Below, piece by piece: positions 18,142 through 27,755 of a stretch of 64,000 nucleotides of DNA. Position 1 is the stretch's first letter. Every line of letters starts with the position of its first letter. The translations under genes were made by a program, and so were the position numbers. Below the pieces are notes generated by a model that saw nothing but the letters and a program-made list of their open reading frames with translations, did not search any database and was not told the origin of the DNA. Source of the stretch: Bythopirellula goksoeyrii (GTDB taxonomy: Bacteria; Planctomycetota; Planctomycetia; Pirellulales; Lacipirellulaceae); assembly GCF_008065115.1 (NCBI RefSeq), contig NZ_CP042913.1:443211-507210 (forward strand), in the 5' to 3' direction.

Positions 18142-19662
18142 CTACTCTAAACTCACACGCTCAGGCCGTGCATTGTCTGCCTTCATGGACCTCGGCAAGG
18201 CGAAAACGGCGCCCTCTTGGTTGCAAAAGTAAAGTGTTGAAGACGAGGGTTTTCGGCCATGGCCATCAGCCCAGAGGGCATAAAAATCAGGGTGGACGTT
18301 TACGGGACGGCGAACGTAATCGTGGTTTCGTGCGCTGCGGTGAGTAAGTAAAGTCTGCATCTCCCAGTGGTGGCCTAAATCGCGGGAAATCCACTGGACG
18401 ATCTCGCCCCCCGGGTTGTAGGGTTGAGGTCCCCTTTCAGTCGGGGCAATGATCTGCCAGATTCCAGCTTTGCTCAGCCACAACGACCCCATGTCGTAAT
18501 TATTGTCGGAATGCATTGCCTCTTGAATATCCCAATCGCTACCAGTCCAACGTGCCGTATTCCAAATTCTCGGGTCGTTCTGGGGTCCCGATTCGTAGCC
18601 TGCACTGGTCAGAAACAGGATGATTGGTCTGTCGTTTTCATCATACCGGATGTCTTTCAGATAGACGTTCAATCCTTCGGACTCGTAGTCATTAACAAGT
18701 GCGACGTTGGCCGAATCGGTTAGCGGCACCTGCACTCGATCTCCTGCGATCGATTGCCAGGATTTTCCAAAATCGGGGGTTTCAAGGTAATACAGGTTAG
18801 TACGCCAATTAAGCCCCTTCCCGTGAGGGTGGTAATTGAACGCCGAGCCTACTTTTTCTCTTCCAATTGCACTGATCTGATAGTGTCCTTCCTCAATCGC
18901 TGCCAACCGCTGCAACGGGTTCCAGGTGAATCCATCCGAACTGCTCATGAAACATAGAGTTCTTGCCGCTGGAGATTGGTATTTGGTGAAGAAGCAGGCA
19001 AACCCACGCTTCGTATCATGCCAAGCCTGCATGTAGGAGAAGTTCGAAATTTCAACCTCTTCATTTGATTCCTGGCGAGTAGCTTGCACAAGTTCAAATT
19101 CTGTGACATCGTAGGGCAGTTTGCTGCGGTGAATGTAAGAAGGGCGACTCGTACCATGGGAAGTTGAAAATACCCAAATGTGACCGGCACCATCGACGGA
19201 AAGGACGGGATTGTCGTGGGCGTCATTCGTATGTTTGTCGAGTAGAATAGTTGGCCGGGGAACAGACTTCGTCTCATGATCGAAGTACGAGACCAAGTGC
19301 ATCAGGTGGCGATTGTCATCCTTCGTCGCACCTCCGTAGCAGAAGAAAGTTTTCTTCGCTTGTTCACAATAGACTGCAAATGGTTGGTGCTTTGCGCAAT
19401 AGGTTGCCATGCCGCCGCTATATTTGTAAGCATATTCGTCGCCCGACGGTTGGTTCATATACCATATGCCTCGATATCCATCAGCCTTTTGGTTGAGTGT
19501 GATATCGGTTTTTGGAACAGGCGACGATTGCAAAGTAGAATCTTGAGCATGGCTTGAAAAAAACCAAGCAAATGAAATCAACGAAAAGATCAAACCTTGC
19601 CCGGAATACCTTGCCAAAAGGCTGGCCTGTCGAGCATCTCTAAACTCAAGGGTGATTTGCAT
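18142..19662 (-). CDS. Secreted BNR-4 repeat protein (seven-bladed propeller type)
   Basis: 506 residues. Residues about 22-41 form a signal peptide (GLIFSLISFAWFFSSHAQ), so translation may begin at the annotated ATG with an extended n-region. The N-terminal block GYRGIWYMNQPSGDEYAYKYSGG and the later DAHDNPVLSVDGAGHIWVF, RPSYIHRS and NFSYMQAWHD stretches identify the BNR-4 family. Members are extracellular propellers, and some relatives are polysaccharide lyases (for example ulvan lyases); the exact activity here is unknown. It is a lone gene. Confidence 0.85.
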   Translation of the reverse strand: MQITLEFRDARQASLLARYSGQGLIFSLISFAWFFSSHAQDSTLQSSPVPKTDITLNQKADGYRGIWYMNQPSGDEYAYKYSGGMATYCAKHQPFAVYCEQAKKTFFCYGGATKDDNRHLMHLVSYFDHETKSVPRPTILLDKHTNDAHDNPVLSVDGAGHIWVFSTSHGTSRPSYIHRSKLPYDVTEFELVQATRQESNEEVEISNFSYMQAWHDTKRGFACFFTKYQSPAARTLCFMSSSDGFTWNPLQRLAAIEEGHYQISAIGREKVGSAFNYHPHGKGLNWRTNLYYLETPDFGKSWQSIAGDRVQVPLTDSANVALVNDYESEGLNVYLKDIRYDENDRPIILFLTSAGYESGPQNDPRIWNTARWTGSDWDIQEAMHSDNNYDMGSLWLSKAGIWQIIAPTERGPQPYNPGGEIVQWISRDLGHHWEMQTLLTHRSARNHDYVRRPVNVHPDFYALWADGHGRKPSSSTLYFCNQEGAVFALPRSMKADNARPERVSLE

Positions 19663-19761
19663 GGAGTCAATATAGACTCACTAGCTTCCCCGTTGAAGAG
19701 TGTGCCCCAAAGAGAGCGCGCGAACAGACTCTTCGTCCATGGCCAACACGAAAATGCAGAA

Positions 19762-20469
19762 TTAATATTGCCTGCCACCAGCCCCCGCTGCCTGGGAATC
19801 CGGAGGCCAATTCGCTGTGGGCTGCGTGGGGGTGGAGACGGGTTGGCCGACTGGGTTGGATCCCGTTGTGGGCGTTGAGCTAGGCCACTCGGGAAATGCC
19901 GCCGAAGGCCAATTGGCTTGCCCACTGTGCTCATGATGGTGTTGGCCGCCGGGGTCGAGTTGCTCGTTGATTCGATGCAAATAAGGGCCAATCACATCAT
20001 GAATCTCCGGCGGGACGACCGCGTCAGTTTTGTCCAGCATTGCGACGATATAGCGGCCAGTCTGAGAGGCAATAATCTGTTCCTTTTGTGGCTGAGGCAG
20101 CAGAGATACCGCGAAGAAGGTAATCGCCGTGCAAAGCAGCACACCTTTGGCAAAGCCGAAAATCCCACCCATTTGGCGGTCGAATGTTTCGAGTTTCACC
20201 CGATCGATAACTCCCGAAACGATTCGGAATAAACTCCAGATCAAAAAGGAAACCACCATGTAGATCACCAGCATGGCAACAAACTTATTGAGTGGTGGAG
20301 GGGCAATTCCCGCGAACTTGGGCGCCAAGTGATCGGCAAAGCGCAAAGCAACGAAGTAACTCAACACCAACGAAGCCAAAGAAGCAATCTGCCAGGCCAT
20401 GCCTTTCCACATACCAAAAATTGTGGCGGCAACGAGTACGACCAACATCAGGACGTCGTAAATCTGCAT
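19762..20469 (-). CDS. CvpA-family membrane protein
   Basis: About 235 residues from ATG 20469; the longer frame from 20577 adds 36 residues without conservation. Four predicted membrane segments fall in the first ~135 residues (IYDVLMLVVLVAATIFGMW, IASLASLVLSYFVAL, FVAMLVIYMVVSFLIWSLF, GVLLCTAITFFAVSLL), matching the CvpA domain first linked to colicin V export. The C-terminal ~90 residues are rich in Pro, Ser and Gln and probably unstructured. The role in this organism is unknown. Confidence 0.85.
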   Translation of the reverse strand: MQIYDVLMLVVLVAATIFGMWKGMAWQIASLASLVLSYFVALRFADHLAPKFAGIAPPPLNKFVAMLVIYMVVSFLIWSLFRIVSGVIDRVKLETFDRQMGGIFGFAKGVLLCTAITFFAVSLLPQPQKEQIIASQTGRYIVAMLDKTDAVVPPEIHDVIGPYLHRINEQLDPGGQHHHEHSGQANWPSAAFPEWPSSTPTTGSNPVGQPVSTPTQPTANWPPDSQAAGAGGRQY

Positions 20470-20581
20470 GAGATTGATTCTGCATACGGGGTTTTCAATG
20501 GATTTCGGGCTGCGGAAGTATATCGAGGGATGATGACGCGGCGAAGGGCAATTAATGAAGCGTATCCGGCTATTCACGTTC

Positions 20582-20672
20582 TGTCATTTCGAGGTACTCC
20601 GAGAAATCTGACCAGATCCCGCCATGGCGAGTCACCCGTGGAGACCCTAGGAGTTACTCGGGATGACATATC
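20582..20672. repeat. Intergenic 'GTCATTTCGAGG … GGGATGACA' inverted element
   Basis: TGTCATTTCGAGG at the left and CTCGGGATGACATA at the right are the imperfect ends of a short palindromic element common between bacterial genes. The interior (CCGAGAAATCTGACCAGATC) also matches this class. Confidence 0.55.
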
Positions 20673-20777
20673 TCGTCTGCTAGCAGTGCTAGCAATCGGG
20701 TATCTCTGGCAATCAGTTAAGACTTCTCCTATTCTCCCGCTCTCGAATTTCCTCTCCTCGTACTACTTACATATTCT

Positions 20778-21656
20778 ATGGCTGGATTCAAGACACATAT
20801 CACTACCAGCACGGTGCTGGGCGTCGGCTATGGCGCGGTCGGTGCTTACTATGGGCTGCCCTGGGAGTCTTCCATTATCGCTGGTGGACTGTGCGGAGTT
20901 GGCGGGATGTTGCCTGATATCGATAGCGACACGGGAGTCCCATTTCGCGAGTCTATGTGTTTTGCCGCGGCCATCATTCCTGTCCTACTTTCAACAAGGT
21001 TGGCCGAGCTAGGACTGAACCACGAACAATACGTGCTGGCGGTGATGAGTTCGTATGTATTCATCCGCTTCGGCGTCGGAAAAATGATTAGGAAATATAC
21101 GGTCCATCGTGGAATGTTCCACAGTCTTCCGGCTGCAATGACGTTTGCCGGACTGGTTTTCTTATTCTCTGGTTCGGACAATCTCCAGTTGCGTTATTTC
21201 AAGGCCGCCGGCTTGTTGCTTGGGGTGATGTCGCACCTGATGCTCGATGAAATCTATTCCGTTGAATGGGCCGGAGGAAGGTGGCGATTCAAGAAATCCT
21301 TTGGGACGGCGATGAAACTGTGGGGCCATAGCACATGGGGGAACCTCTCCACCTACGCCAAGCTGATCCTTGTGTACGCAATGATTCTAGGTGAACCGAT
21401 GGTGATGGAACGCTATGGCACAAACTACTCCATCGCAGTGGACCTTGATAGGTGGCGAGTGCGAACGGAGAGCGAGATGGCCGGGACACCGTATCCAGGA
21501 ACACTCCCGACCGCAGGAGTTGTACCACCAGGGTACGCCCAGCAAAACCAATATCCTCAAGCCCCCAACGGCGAAACAACTCCACCCGACGATGTTGACC
21601 GCACGATCTACGATACGGCGCGGCGATTCTGGCGCAGTATGGGAGGCGCGAAATAG
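20778..21656 (+). CDS. Metal-dependent hydrolase, YdjM/LexA-regulated membrane family
   Basis: 292 residues. The N-terminal motif FKTHITTSTVLGVGYG and GGMLPDIDSDTG, with conserved His and Asp residues, and the later HRGMFHSLPAAM and GVMSHLMLDEIYS match the YdjM family of membrane-bound, putative zinc-dependent hydrolases. Several hydrophobic segments span about 15-180. The C-terminal ~100 residues are rich in Pro and Gln and look cytoplasmic and disordered. Planctomycete homologues are common and uncharacterised. Confidence 0.82.
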   Translation: MAGFKTHITTSTVLGVGYGAVGAYYGLPWESSIIAGGLCGVGGMLPDIDSDTGVPFRESMCFAAAIIPVLLSTRLAELGLNHEQYVLAVMSSYVFIRFGVGKMIRKYTVHRGMFHSLPAAMTFAGLVFLFSGSDNLQLRYFKAAGLLLGVMSHLMLDEIYSVEWAGGRWRFKKSFGTAMKLWGHSTWGNLSTYAKLILVYAMILGEPMVMERYGTNYSIAVDLDRWRVRTESEMAGTPYPGTLPTAGVVPPGYAQQNQYPQAPNGETTPPDDVDRTIYDTARRFWRSMGGAK

Positions 21657-21722
21657 TGAAACAGTTGAGAGATAAGAGTTGATGGTGGAGGGCAATTTCA
21701 CTCAACCCCCCACTCTCAACCC

Positions 21723-22169
21723 TCAACCCTTCTCCGTATCGATCCAAATTGTCACGGGTCCATCGTTCACAAGTTCCACTTCCATGTGAGTGCGGAACCG
21801 GCCCATGGCAGTTGAGATCCCCTGCTCAATCAATCGAGCGACGAATTTCTCGTACATTGCCTCCGCCATTTCTGGTGGTGCCGCCGAGATGAAACTGGGC
21901 CGACGGCCCTTGCGGCAATCGCCGTAGAGGGTGAATTGACTCACCACCAAAACTTGACCCTCGACGTCCGCTAGGGAGCAGTTCATCTTGCCATCGGCAT
22001 CCTCAAAAATACGCAGACCGACGATCTTGTCGGCCAGCCAGTTGAGTTCGGCGTCGGTATCTGCAGCAGCGACTCCCAAGAGCACGAGTACCCCCCCGCC
22101 GATCTTCCCGACGGTTTCGGAATCGACAACGACTCGGGCGCGGGAAACTCGTTGAATACATGCTCTCAT
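21723..22169 (-). CDS. dtd: D-aminoacyl-tRNA deacylase
   Basis: 148 residues, the usual length. It removes D-amino acids (and glycine from tRNA-Ala) from mischarged tRNA. The N-terminus [16 protein letters not shown], the active-site motif SQFTLYGD and the C-terminal NDGPVT group are intact. It is transcribed alone and divergent from the ZIP transporter gene, whose start lies about 80 bp away. Confidence 0.96.
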   Translation of the reverse strand: MRACIQRVSRARVVVDSETVGKIGGGVLVLLGVAAADTDAELNWLADKIVGLRIFEDADGKMNCSLADVEGQVLVVSQFTLYGDCRKGRRPSFISAAPPEMAEAMYEKFVARLIEQGISTAMGRFRTHMEVELVNDGPVTIWIDTEKG

Positions 22170-22247
22170 AACGTATCTCCAGACGCTAAGTCTTACAGCT
22201 CACCGTCGCGCTTGTCGCACAGGGTTTCCGGTGCCATACTTCACCCC

Positions 22248-23147
22248 ATGAATTCCAATGTACTGCTCACCTATTATTGTCTGTTGGTTCTGTTGGTGTC
22301 CATCGCCGGTGGGATGATCCCCATCTGGATTCGGCTGACCCATCGCTGGATGGAATGCGCTGTCAGCTTCGTGGCCGGAGTGATGTTGGGGATTGGACTT
22401 CTTCACATGCTGCCCCATGCGCTAGAGCAGGCGACAAGCTCTGGATTGCCCCCCGCAGCAGCCAACATGCAGGTCATGCTGTGGCTTTTGGCGGGTCTAT
22501 TGGCAATGTTTTTCATCGAGCGTTTTTTTTGTTTTCACCACCATGAAGTCGAAGATGGTGAAGTCACCTGCCATCATGGTCCTGAGAGTGGCCATGATCA
22601 CAGCCACGGTCACAATCTCTCTTGGAGCGGCGCTGCATTGGGACTCACGCTGCACAGCGTGATCGAAGGGATCGCCCTGGCAGCAGGCGTAGCCCACGGA
22701 CATGAGTCGGTGCGACTAGCGGGATTCGGTACGTTTCTAGTAATAGTCCTGCACAAGCCGTTTGATTCCATGACGATCGCCACGCTTATGGCCCACGGCG
22801 GCTGGTCGCTCACCTGGCGACACGTGGTCAACGGGCTATTTGCATTGGCAATCCCACTGGGGATCCTCATATTCCGCTTCGGCATGATGAGCGAAGGGGG
22901 CGGAGGCGAAACCTTGTCTCACGCGTTGGCTTTCGCTGCAGGTACGTTCCTTTGTATCGCGCTGAGCGACCTCCTGCCGGAACTGCAATTCCACGACCAC
23001 GACCGCGGCAAACTCTCGGCAGCGTTGTTATTGGGCCTAGCCCTGGCCTGGGGAATCAGCCAACTCGAGAGCACAACCCATTCGCACCCCCCTGCCCTGC
23101 CGACCGAGACTATACAAAATGTCCCAACTGAAATCCTCCAGCCATGA
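22248..23147 (+). CDS. ZIP-family metal transporter
   Basis: 299 residues from ATG 22248; upstream codons in the same frame lack protein character. Seven to eight membrane segments are visible. The large cytoplasmic loop is His-rich (FFCFHHHEVEDGE, HDHSHGH), and the transport-site motif LHSVIEGIALAAG in the following helix is typical of ZIP proteins, which import zinc, iron or other divalent metals. Its stop overlaps the ATG of the DoxX gene (ATGA), so the two are translated from one message. Confidence 0.92.
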   Translation: MNSNVLLTYYCLLVLLVSIAGGMIPIWIRLTHRWMECAVSFVAGVMLGIGLLHMLPHALEQATSSGLPPAAANMQVMLWLLAGLLAMFFIERFFCFHHHEVEDGEVTCHHGPESGHDHSHGHNLSWSGAALGLTLHSVIEGIALAAGVAHGHESVRLAGFGTFLVIVLHKPFDSMTIATLMAHGGWSLTWRHVVNGLFALAIPLGILIFRFGMMSEGGGGETLSHALAFAAGTFLCIALSDLLPELQFHDHDRGKLSAALLLGLALAWGISQLESTTHSHPPALPTETIQNVPTEILQP

Positions 23148-23569
23148 CAATCGAAACTAAGCTAGACAGGCTTACTAAACCTGCAATTCTTTTCGCACGA
23201 ATTGCCCTGGCGGCATCATTTCTCTCAGCAGTAGCCGATCGGTTCGGCCTGTGGGGTGAAGCAGGCTCCGGCGAAGTTGCCTGGGGCAGTTTTCCTGCAT
23301 TCGTCGAATACACAGGGATGCTGCTTTGGTTTCTTCCGAAGTCGTTGGTAATCGTCTCCGCCTGGATAGCAACGATGCTTGAAGGCCTGTTGGCGATTGG
23401 ACTGCTCATCGGATACCGGCTGCGACTTGTCGCGCTGGCCAGCTGCCTATTGTTGCTCTCTTTCGCACTATCGATGACATTCAGTACCGGAGCAGAAGGC
23501 CCCTTGTCCTACTCTGTTTGGACCGCTGCAGCAGCCGCGTTATTACTTGCTACGCATCCTTCTGTATGA
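23144..23569 (+). CDS. DoxX-family membrane protein
   Basis: 141 residues with four membrane helices (ILFARIALAASFLSAVADRFG, VEYTGMLLWFLP, TMLEGLLAIGLLIGYRLRLVALAS, WTAAAAALLLATHPS). The fold and the motif around residue 25 (SAVADRFG) match the DoxX group of small membrane proteins. Function is unknown. Its start overlaps the ZIP transporter stop by four bases, suggesting translational coupling. Confidence 0.82.
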   Translation: MTIETKLDRLTKPAILFARIALAASFLSAVADRFGLWGEAGSGEVAWGSFPAFVEYTGMLLWFLPKSLVIVSAWIATMLEGLLAIGLLIGYRLRLVALASCLLLLSFALSMTFSTGAEGPLSYSVWTAAAAALLLATHPSV

Positions 23570-23593
23570 AGAGCATTTGAAGATCCAAAAAAT

Positions 23594-24961
23594 TCACCCA
23601 AACACCAACGAAGAATAAATCGTCACTACAACCACTCCCATCAGATTCAATACAAAACCTTCCCTTGCCATCTGACGAACCGTCACGCGCCCCGAACTAA
23701 ACACCACTGCATTCGGCGCTGTTGCGACTGGGAGCATGAACGCAAAACTGGCGGTCAGCGCGGCGGGGACCATGAGCAACTTTGGATCGATGTCCGTCGC
23801 AGTTGCCGTTGCTGCCAGTATTGGCATCATGAGGCTGGCGATGGCAGTGTTGCTTGTCACTTCGGTCATGAAGGTTATCGTCAAGCACAAGAAACCGATT
23901 AACAGGGGAACAGGCAACGTCGACAAAGAAGCGAGTTGGTCGCCAATCTCTTGGCTCAATCCGGACTGAATAAATGCTTGAGCGATGACAATGCCACTGC
24001 TGAAGAGCAACAAGACACCCCAGGGAATCTTCACCGCTGTTTCCCAATCGAGCAGCTGCTCCCCCTTGCCGTTTGGAATCAAAAACAACGCGACGACTGC
24101 GAGCAAGGCAATACTGGCATCGTTGGCCCCGGGCAAGTTCAATAACTCTCGCCAGCCACCAAACGGATCAGAGCGGGTGATCCACAAGAGGGCTGTGGTG
24201 GCAAACACGGCGAGAGTACGAATTTCCTCTTTCCGCCACTCGCCGACGGGAGGAAGTTCGATTCTTGTCGTTGATTCGATCCGTCTGGTGAGCCACAGCC
24301 AGATCAAGGGGATCATTATCAGCACGATGGGCAGAGTCCAACTCATCCACGTCAGAAAACTTATCTCTTCGCCCACGAGCGATTCGTAATTTTGCATGAA
24401 GATCAAATTGGGAGGGGTTCCGATGGGCGTGCCAATGCCTCCCACACTGGCAGCGTAGGCGTATCCCAAGAGCAACGCCAGCGAGAGTCGTTCGTCAGAT
24501 ACTTTTTCAATGACAGCAACCACGATAGGCAACAGCATCAGCGTCGTCGCCGCATTGGAAATCCACATACTCAGGAATGCAGATGCCAACATGAATCCCA
24601 GCACCAGCCGTCGGCCATTGGTTCCCCCCAAGATAGAAACCATTCCCAAGGCAATCCGGCGATGTGTTCCGCTGCGTTCCATGGCAGACGACAACATGAA
24701 GCCGCCGGTTAATAGTAGGATCATCGGATTACCGTAGGCGGCTCCCACCTCGTCGGCTGTAAGTACACCGACCAACGGGAACATAGCCAATGGAATCAGC
24801 GAAGTTGCTGGAATAGGAATCGGTTCAAGAACCCACCATAGGGCAGTGAGCGCGGTAATGCCGGCCGTCCAAGCAGCGGCAGAAGGCAATCCTTGCCAAT
24901 AAAGCAGGTACCCGAGCAAGACAGCGACAACTGGTCCGAGCCAGAGTGCCCATTGTTTCAT
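23594..24961 (-). CDS. SLC13/DASS-family sodium-coupled anion permease
   Basis: 455 residues with about eleven membrane segments. Family motifs are present: SNAATTLMLLPIVVAVI and IGTPPNLIFMQNY in the first half, and TEVTSNTAIASLMMPILAA with VATAPNAVVFSSG in the second. The paired SNT/SNA hairpins form the sodium and substrate sites. Substrates of the family are dicarboxylates, citrate or sulfate; which one applies cannot be told. It stands alone and is convergent with the DoxX gene. Confidence 0.93.
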   Translation of the reverse strand: MKQWALWLGPVVAVLLGYLLYWQGLPSAAAWTAGITALTALWWVLEPIPIPATSLIPLAMFPLVGVLTADEVGAAYGNPMILLLTGGFMLSSAMERSGTHRRIALGMVSILGGTNGRRLVLGFMLASAFLSMWISNAATTLMLLPIVVAVIEKVSDERLSLALLLGYAYAASVGGIGTPIGTPPNLIFMQNYESLVGEEISFLTWMSWTLPIVLIMIPLIWLWLTRRIESTTRIELPPVGEWRKEEIRTLAVFATTALLWITRSDPFGGWRELLNLPGANDASIALLAVVALFLIPNGKGEQLLDWETAVKIPWGVLLLFSSGIVIAQAFIQSGLSQEIGDQLASLSTLPVPLLIGFLCLTITFMTEVTSNTAIASLMMPILAATATATDIDPKLLMVPAALTASFAFMLPVATAPNAVVFSSGRVTVRQMAREGFVLNLMGVVVVTIYSSLVFG

Positions 24962-25043
24962 CGATTTCCTCCTGAGATGGTTTTTTGCACTAGTCTAGCG
25001 TCAGCCGGCGGGCAATTGAACCATCTAGAAGAGGAAAGGACCA

Positions 25044-25097
25044 ATTTCTAATGGCCAATGACCAATTCTTGAATCAGCAAATCACTGACTCACTGGT
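25044..25097. repeat. GACCAAT-type short inverted repeat
   Basis: GGACCAATTTC, CCAATGACCAATTC and ACTGGTCATT repeat the GACCAAT/ATTGGTC theme seen at 9720-9815, in the gap before the SLC13 gene. Confidence 0.55.
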
Positions 25098-25099
25098 CA

Positions 25100-26275
25100 T
25101 TAAGAATCCTCGTTGGTAAGCTCTTGAGCGTTTTGCTCTGGCGGTGTTTGCTCAGCAGTCGCAACATTGATTGCACCGAGCATCTTCTCCAGCTTGGTGC
25201 CAAATAATCCGCCCTTCTTACCCTTTCTGGAATAACTCACACGACAGGCGAGTTTGGGCTTCACCCAGGTTACATCATCCATCTGCACGGGAACGAAGGG
25301 TTCGTAGATCTTGTATTCTGAGAGTTGATCTCCCAATGCTTTCAGTTCCCGCACCTTCATTTGGGGAACGACTTGCCCCACATGCTGTAGACGACCGAAG
25401 TTCTCCCCAGCGAGCACCAAATAGTAGACGATTCCCGCTTCGTTCGCTCGATAGCCGATGATAACGCAATCGGTTTCAGACCGCTCGGTGGGCTTTTTGG
25501 TGATTTTTTTCTTTTTCCCCTCTTCATCGGTCAAGTTTTGAGTGCCTCCCAATTCCTCCACGGCTTCCTCGAGCGACTGATCTTTTCCCTCGCCTTTCTG
25601 AGCTTGCTCCGCAATTGCTCCCATCAGGTCTTGATCGACGGGCTTGGCAAATCCCCAATCCCAAAGTCTCTCGTAGGGAATTCCCCCGATCACCAGCACC
25701 GACATCAAGACTGCCACCACGCCGCTCACAGCGGTGTGACAGACCCATTGCTTGGCGGGTAATTCATGGATTCGTAGAAGCCAAGGTCGAATTGGCTTGA
25801 GAAGGATATCGAGCAAACCAACTTCGCTGTCGTCGCGAATGAGCAATATGAATGCAGCGAAATGACAAACGGCTACTGAAATCCCTCCGATCAAAAGCTG
25901 GATGAGCGACCAACGTGTACGTGCGATACTCCCTGCGGAAGTAAGGAAGCGAGCAGCGATGCTCTCAGCGATCACTACTGCGACACACCCTATCATCAAC
26001 CAAACCCACTCTGGCATATGGAATGACGACGCGTCCTCACTTGCCACCATTGGCTCGACATCGCCGTCGCTGTTCTCTTCCCAGTTCTGGTCAATCTCCA
26101 CAAACGAGCCGATACTGGCATACCAACCACACTTCCGGCAGACTAGCGAATCATGGGCATCAATCAGAGCACCGCATTTTTCACAAGATGGCAGCGAGGA
26201 ATCGACGCTTTCTGTTTCCTCTGTATCTACGCTAATAGCAGTCTCTTCTTCGCTGGGCAATTCTTCGTAGCTCAT
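25100..26275 (-). CDS. Membrane protein with N-terminal zinc-ribbon
   Basis: 391 residues, not assigned to a family. After an acidic N-terminus, residues about 30-57 hold two CxxC pairs (CEKCG…CRKCG), a zinc ribbon. Three membrane helices follow (about 92-112, 125-150 and 180-205). The soluble C-terminal ~190 residues are charged and contain a Lys-rich stretch (GKKKKITKKPTERS) and a region like a small beta domain (YYLVLAGENFGRLQHVGQVVPQ). Planctomycetes have many unassigned zinc-ribbon membrane proteins of this plan. Confidence 0.78.
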   Translation of the reverse strand: MSYEELPSEEETAISVDTEETESVDSSLPSCEKCGALIDAHDSLVCRKCGWYASIGSFVEIDQNWEENSDGDVEPMVASEDASSFHMPEWVWLMIGCVAVVIAESIAARFLTSAGSIARTRWSLIQLLIGGISVAVCHFAAFILLIRDDSEVGLLDILLKPIRPWLLRIHELPAKQWVCHTAVSGVVAVLMSVLVIGGIPYERLWDWGFAKPVDQDLMGAIAEQAQKGEGKDQSLEEAVEELGGTQNLTDEEGKKKKITKKPTERSETDCVIIGYRANEAGIVYYLVLAGENFGRLQHVGQVVPQMKVRELKALGDQLSEYKIYEPFVPVQMDDVTWVKPKLACRVSYSRKGKKGGLFGTKLEKMLGAINVATAEQTPPEQNAQELTNEDS

Positions 26276-26474
26276 CGAGTGAACCTCTGGTGATTTAGAT
26301 TGAGCGGACCGACAATCACTTGGCCCAGATCTGGTGGTATTTACACTAGAATAGGTTGCCAGAGGAATGTGCGCAGGGATGGCTTTACACTATGACTCGC
26401 TGAGGCAACCGGATTCTACCGGTCCTAGCGGTAGTGCCAGATGATCGCCCCAATGTTCCACATCTTATTCGCAT

Positions 26475-27506
26475 TCAGCGCGAACACGCCTGTTCAATCG
26501 CTTTGCTATCTGCGAAGGAGCATGAAGGGTCTTCGAGCCATTCTAGAATTCGCCAATCGATCCAGCGGATATCGGCATCAAGCCCCGGTTGGCCTAAGAA
26601 CCCAAGGTGTCCACCGTGGGAGGTAACGATCGTTTCGACCGAGGAACTGTGAGGATAATCAAACAGGGGGGCGAACGGCACCACCGGGTCATCTTTGCTA
26701 AACAAAATCGTTACCGGCTGCCGAATCGCTTCGAGCTTGGGACCGGGTTGTGTTTTGGTGTAGTACTGCTCAGCCGAATCAAAGCCACCGGTAGGTGCGA
26801 TCACCATGTCGTCGATGTCACGCAACCGTTTCGGGCGTGATGGAATCGTTTTGGGGGCCGTATCTGGAAACTCTTTCCACCGCCTCAACACTTGGGCCCA
26901 AATATTCTTTACGAAGAATTTGTCGTAGGGTCGACCAAGGAGTGTGCGGAAATGGCGTTCGACGGAAAAGAGATCGATCGGAGGGCAAATCATCAGGGCC
27001 CGTTCGAAATTTCCGACCCGCATCTCACCTGCCTCGGCGAGCATGTTCAACGCGAGTGTGCCACCCATTGAAAACGCAATAAGAGTCGTCGGCGAATCGG
27101 TGTACAACTCGGCGATATAGTTTAACGCCGATGCGACATCTTCAGAGCGACCGCAATGGTTCGGTTTACGCGCGATCCCCTCCCCTGCTCCGCAACCTCG
27201 CATATCGAGGCGGAAAACCCGGTACCCTCGGGGAGTGAGTCTTTCGACCAGCCGACACATGTAGGAGCTATCGTAGCCTCCGGAGAGCCCATGCAACAAC
27301 AAGATACTGGGCGCCTCTTCCGCGTCGCCGAAAGGGGCATCTTCATGCAATGCGAGTTGGTCGCCATCCTCTAGGGTCACATGATGTACCTGGGCAGCAT
27401 AGGGAGCGGCGCGCTGGGGCCAGCGCAACCCAAACACGGTTTGCATGTGGGCATTAGCCAGCAACGGATGCGGGCGGAATTTCCAAGTTTCGATGACACG
27501 ACTCAT
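26475..27506 (-). CDS. YheT-family alpha/beta hydrolase
   Basis: 343 residues from ATG 27506. The N-terminus FRPHPLLANAHMQTVFG, the oxyanion segment ILLLHGLSGGYDSSYM, the nucleophile motif AFSMGGTLALNML (Ser), the charge-relay region SKDDPVVPF (Asp) and the terminal His in SHGGHLGFLG are typical of YheT/EMB8-like esterases. The substrate is unknown. It stands alone; the next plus-strand gene starts about 250 bp away. Confidence 0.92.
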   Translation of the reverse strand: MSRVIETWKFRPHPLLANAHMQTVFGLRWPQRAAPYAAQVHHVTLEDGDQLALHEDAPFGDAEEAPSILLLHGLSGGYDSSYMCRLVERLTPRGYRVFRLDMRGCGAGEGIARKPNHCGRSEDVASALNYIAELYTDSPTTLIAFSMGGTLALNMLAEAGEMRVGNFERALMICPPIDLFSVERHFRTLLGRPYDKFFVKNIWAQVLRRWKEFPDTAPKTIPSRPKRLRDIDDMVIAPTGGFDSAEQYYTKTQPGPKLEAIRQPVTILFSKDDPVVPFAPLFDYPHSSSVETIVTSHGGHLGFLGQPGLDADIRWIDWRILEWLEDPSCSFADSKAIEQACSR

Positions 27507-27755
27507 GAGAAATAAAGTAATTCCAAGGTGGCTTTCTGGGAACCGCAATGTATCAAAAAAGCTGCGATTGGTCAGTAAAGTTTTGCTAAGCGGACTATCT
27601 TATCACCTAGGTCCAGTCTAATTGCTACATCACGAGTTTCTTGCCAATCTTCAGTAATCCTTGGAAAGTAGCTTTTCATCGAGTTCGATAGCATTCTCAC
27701 CCGAATTCCTTTCCTAGAGGCAGTTATTCGACCCAGCACTCCGGAAGCACTCCAG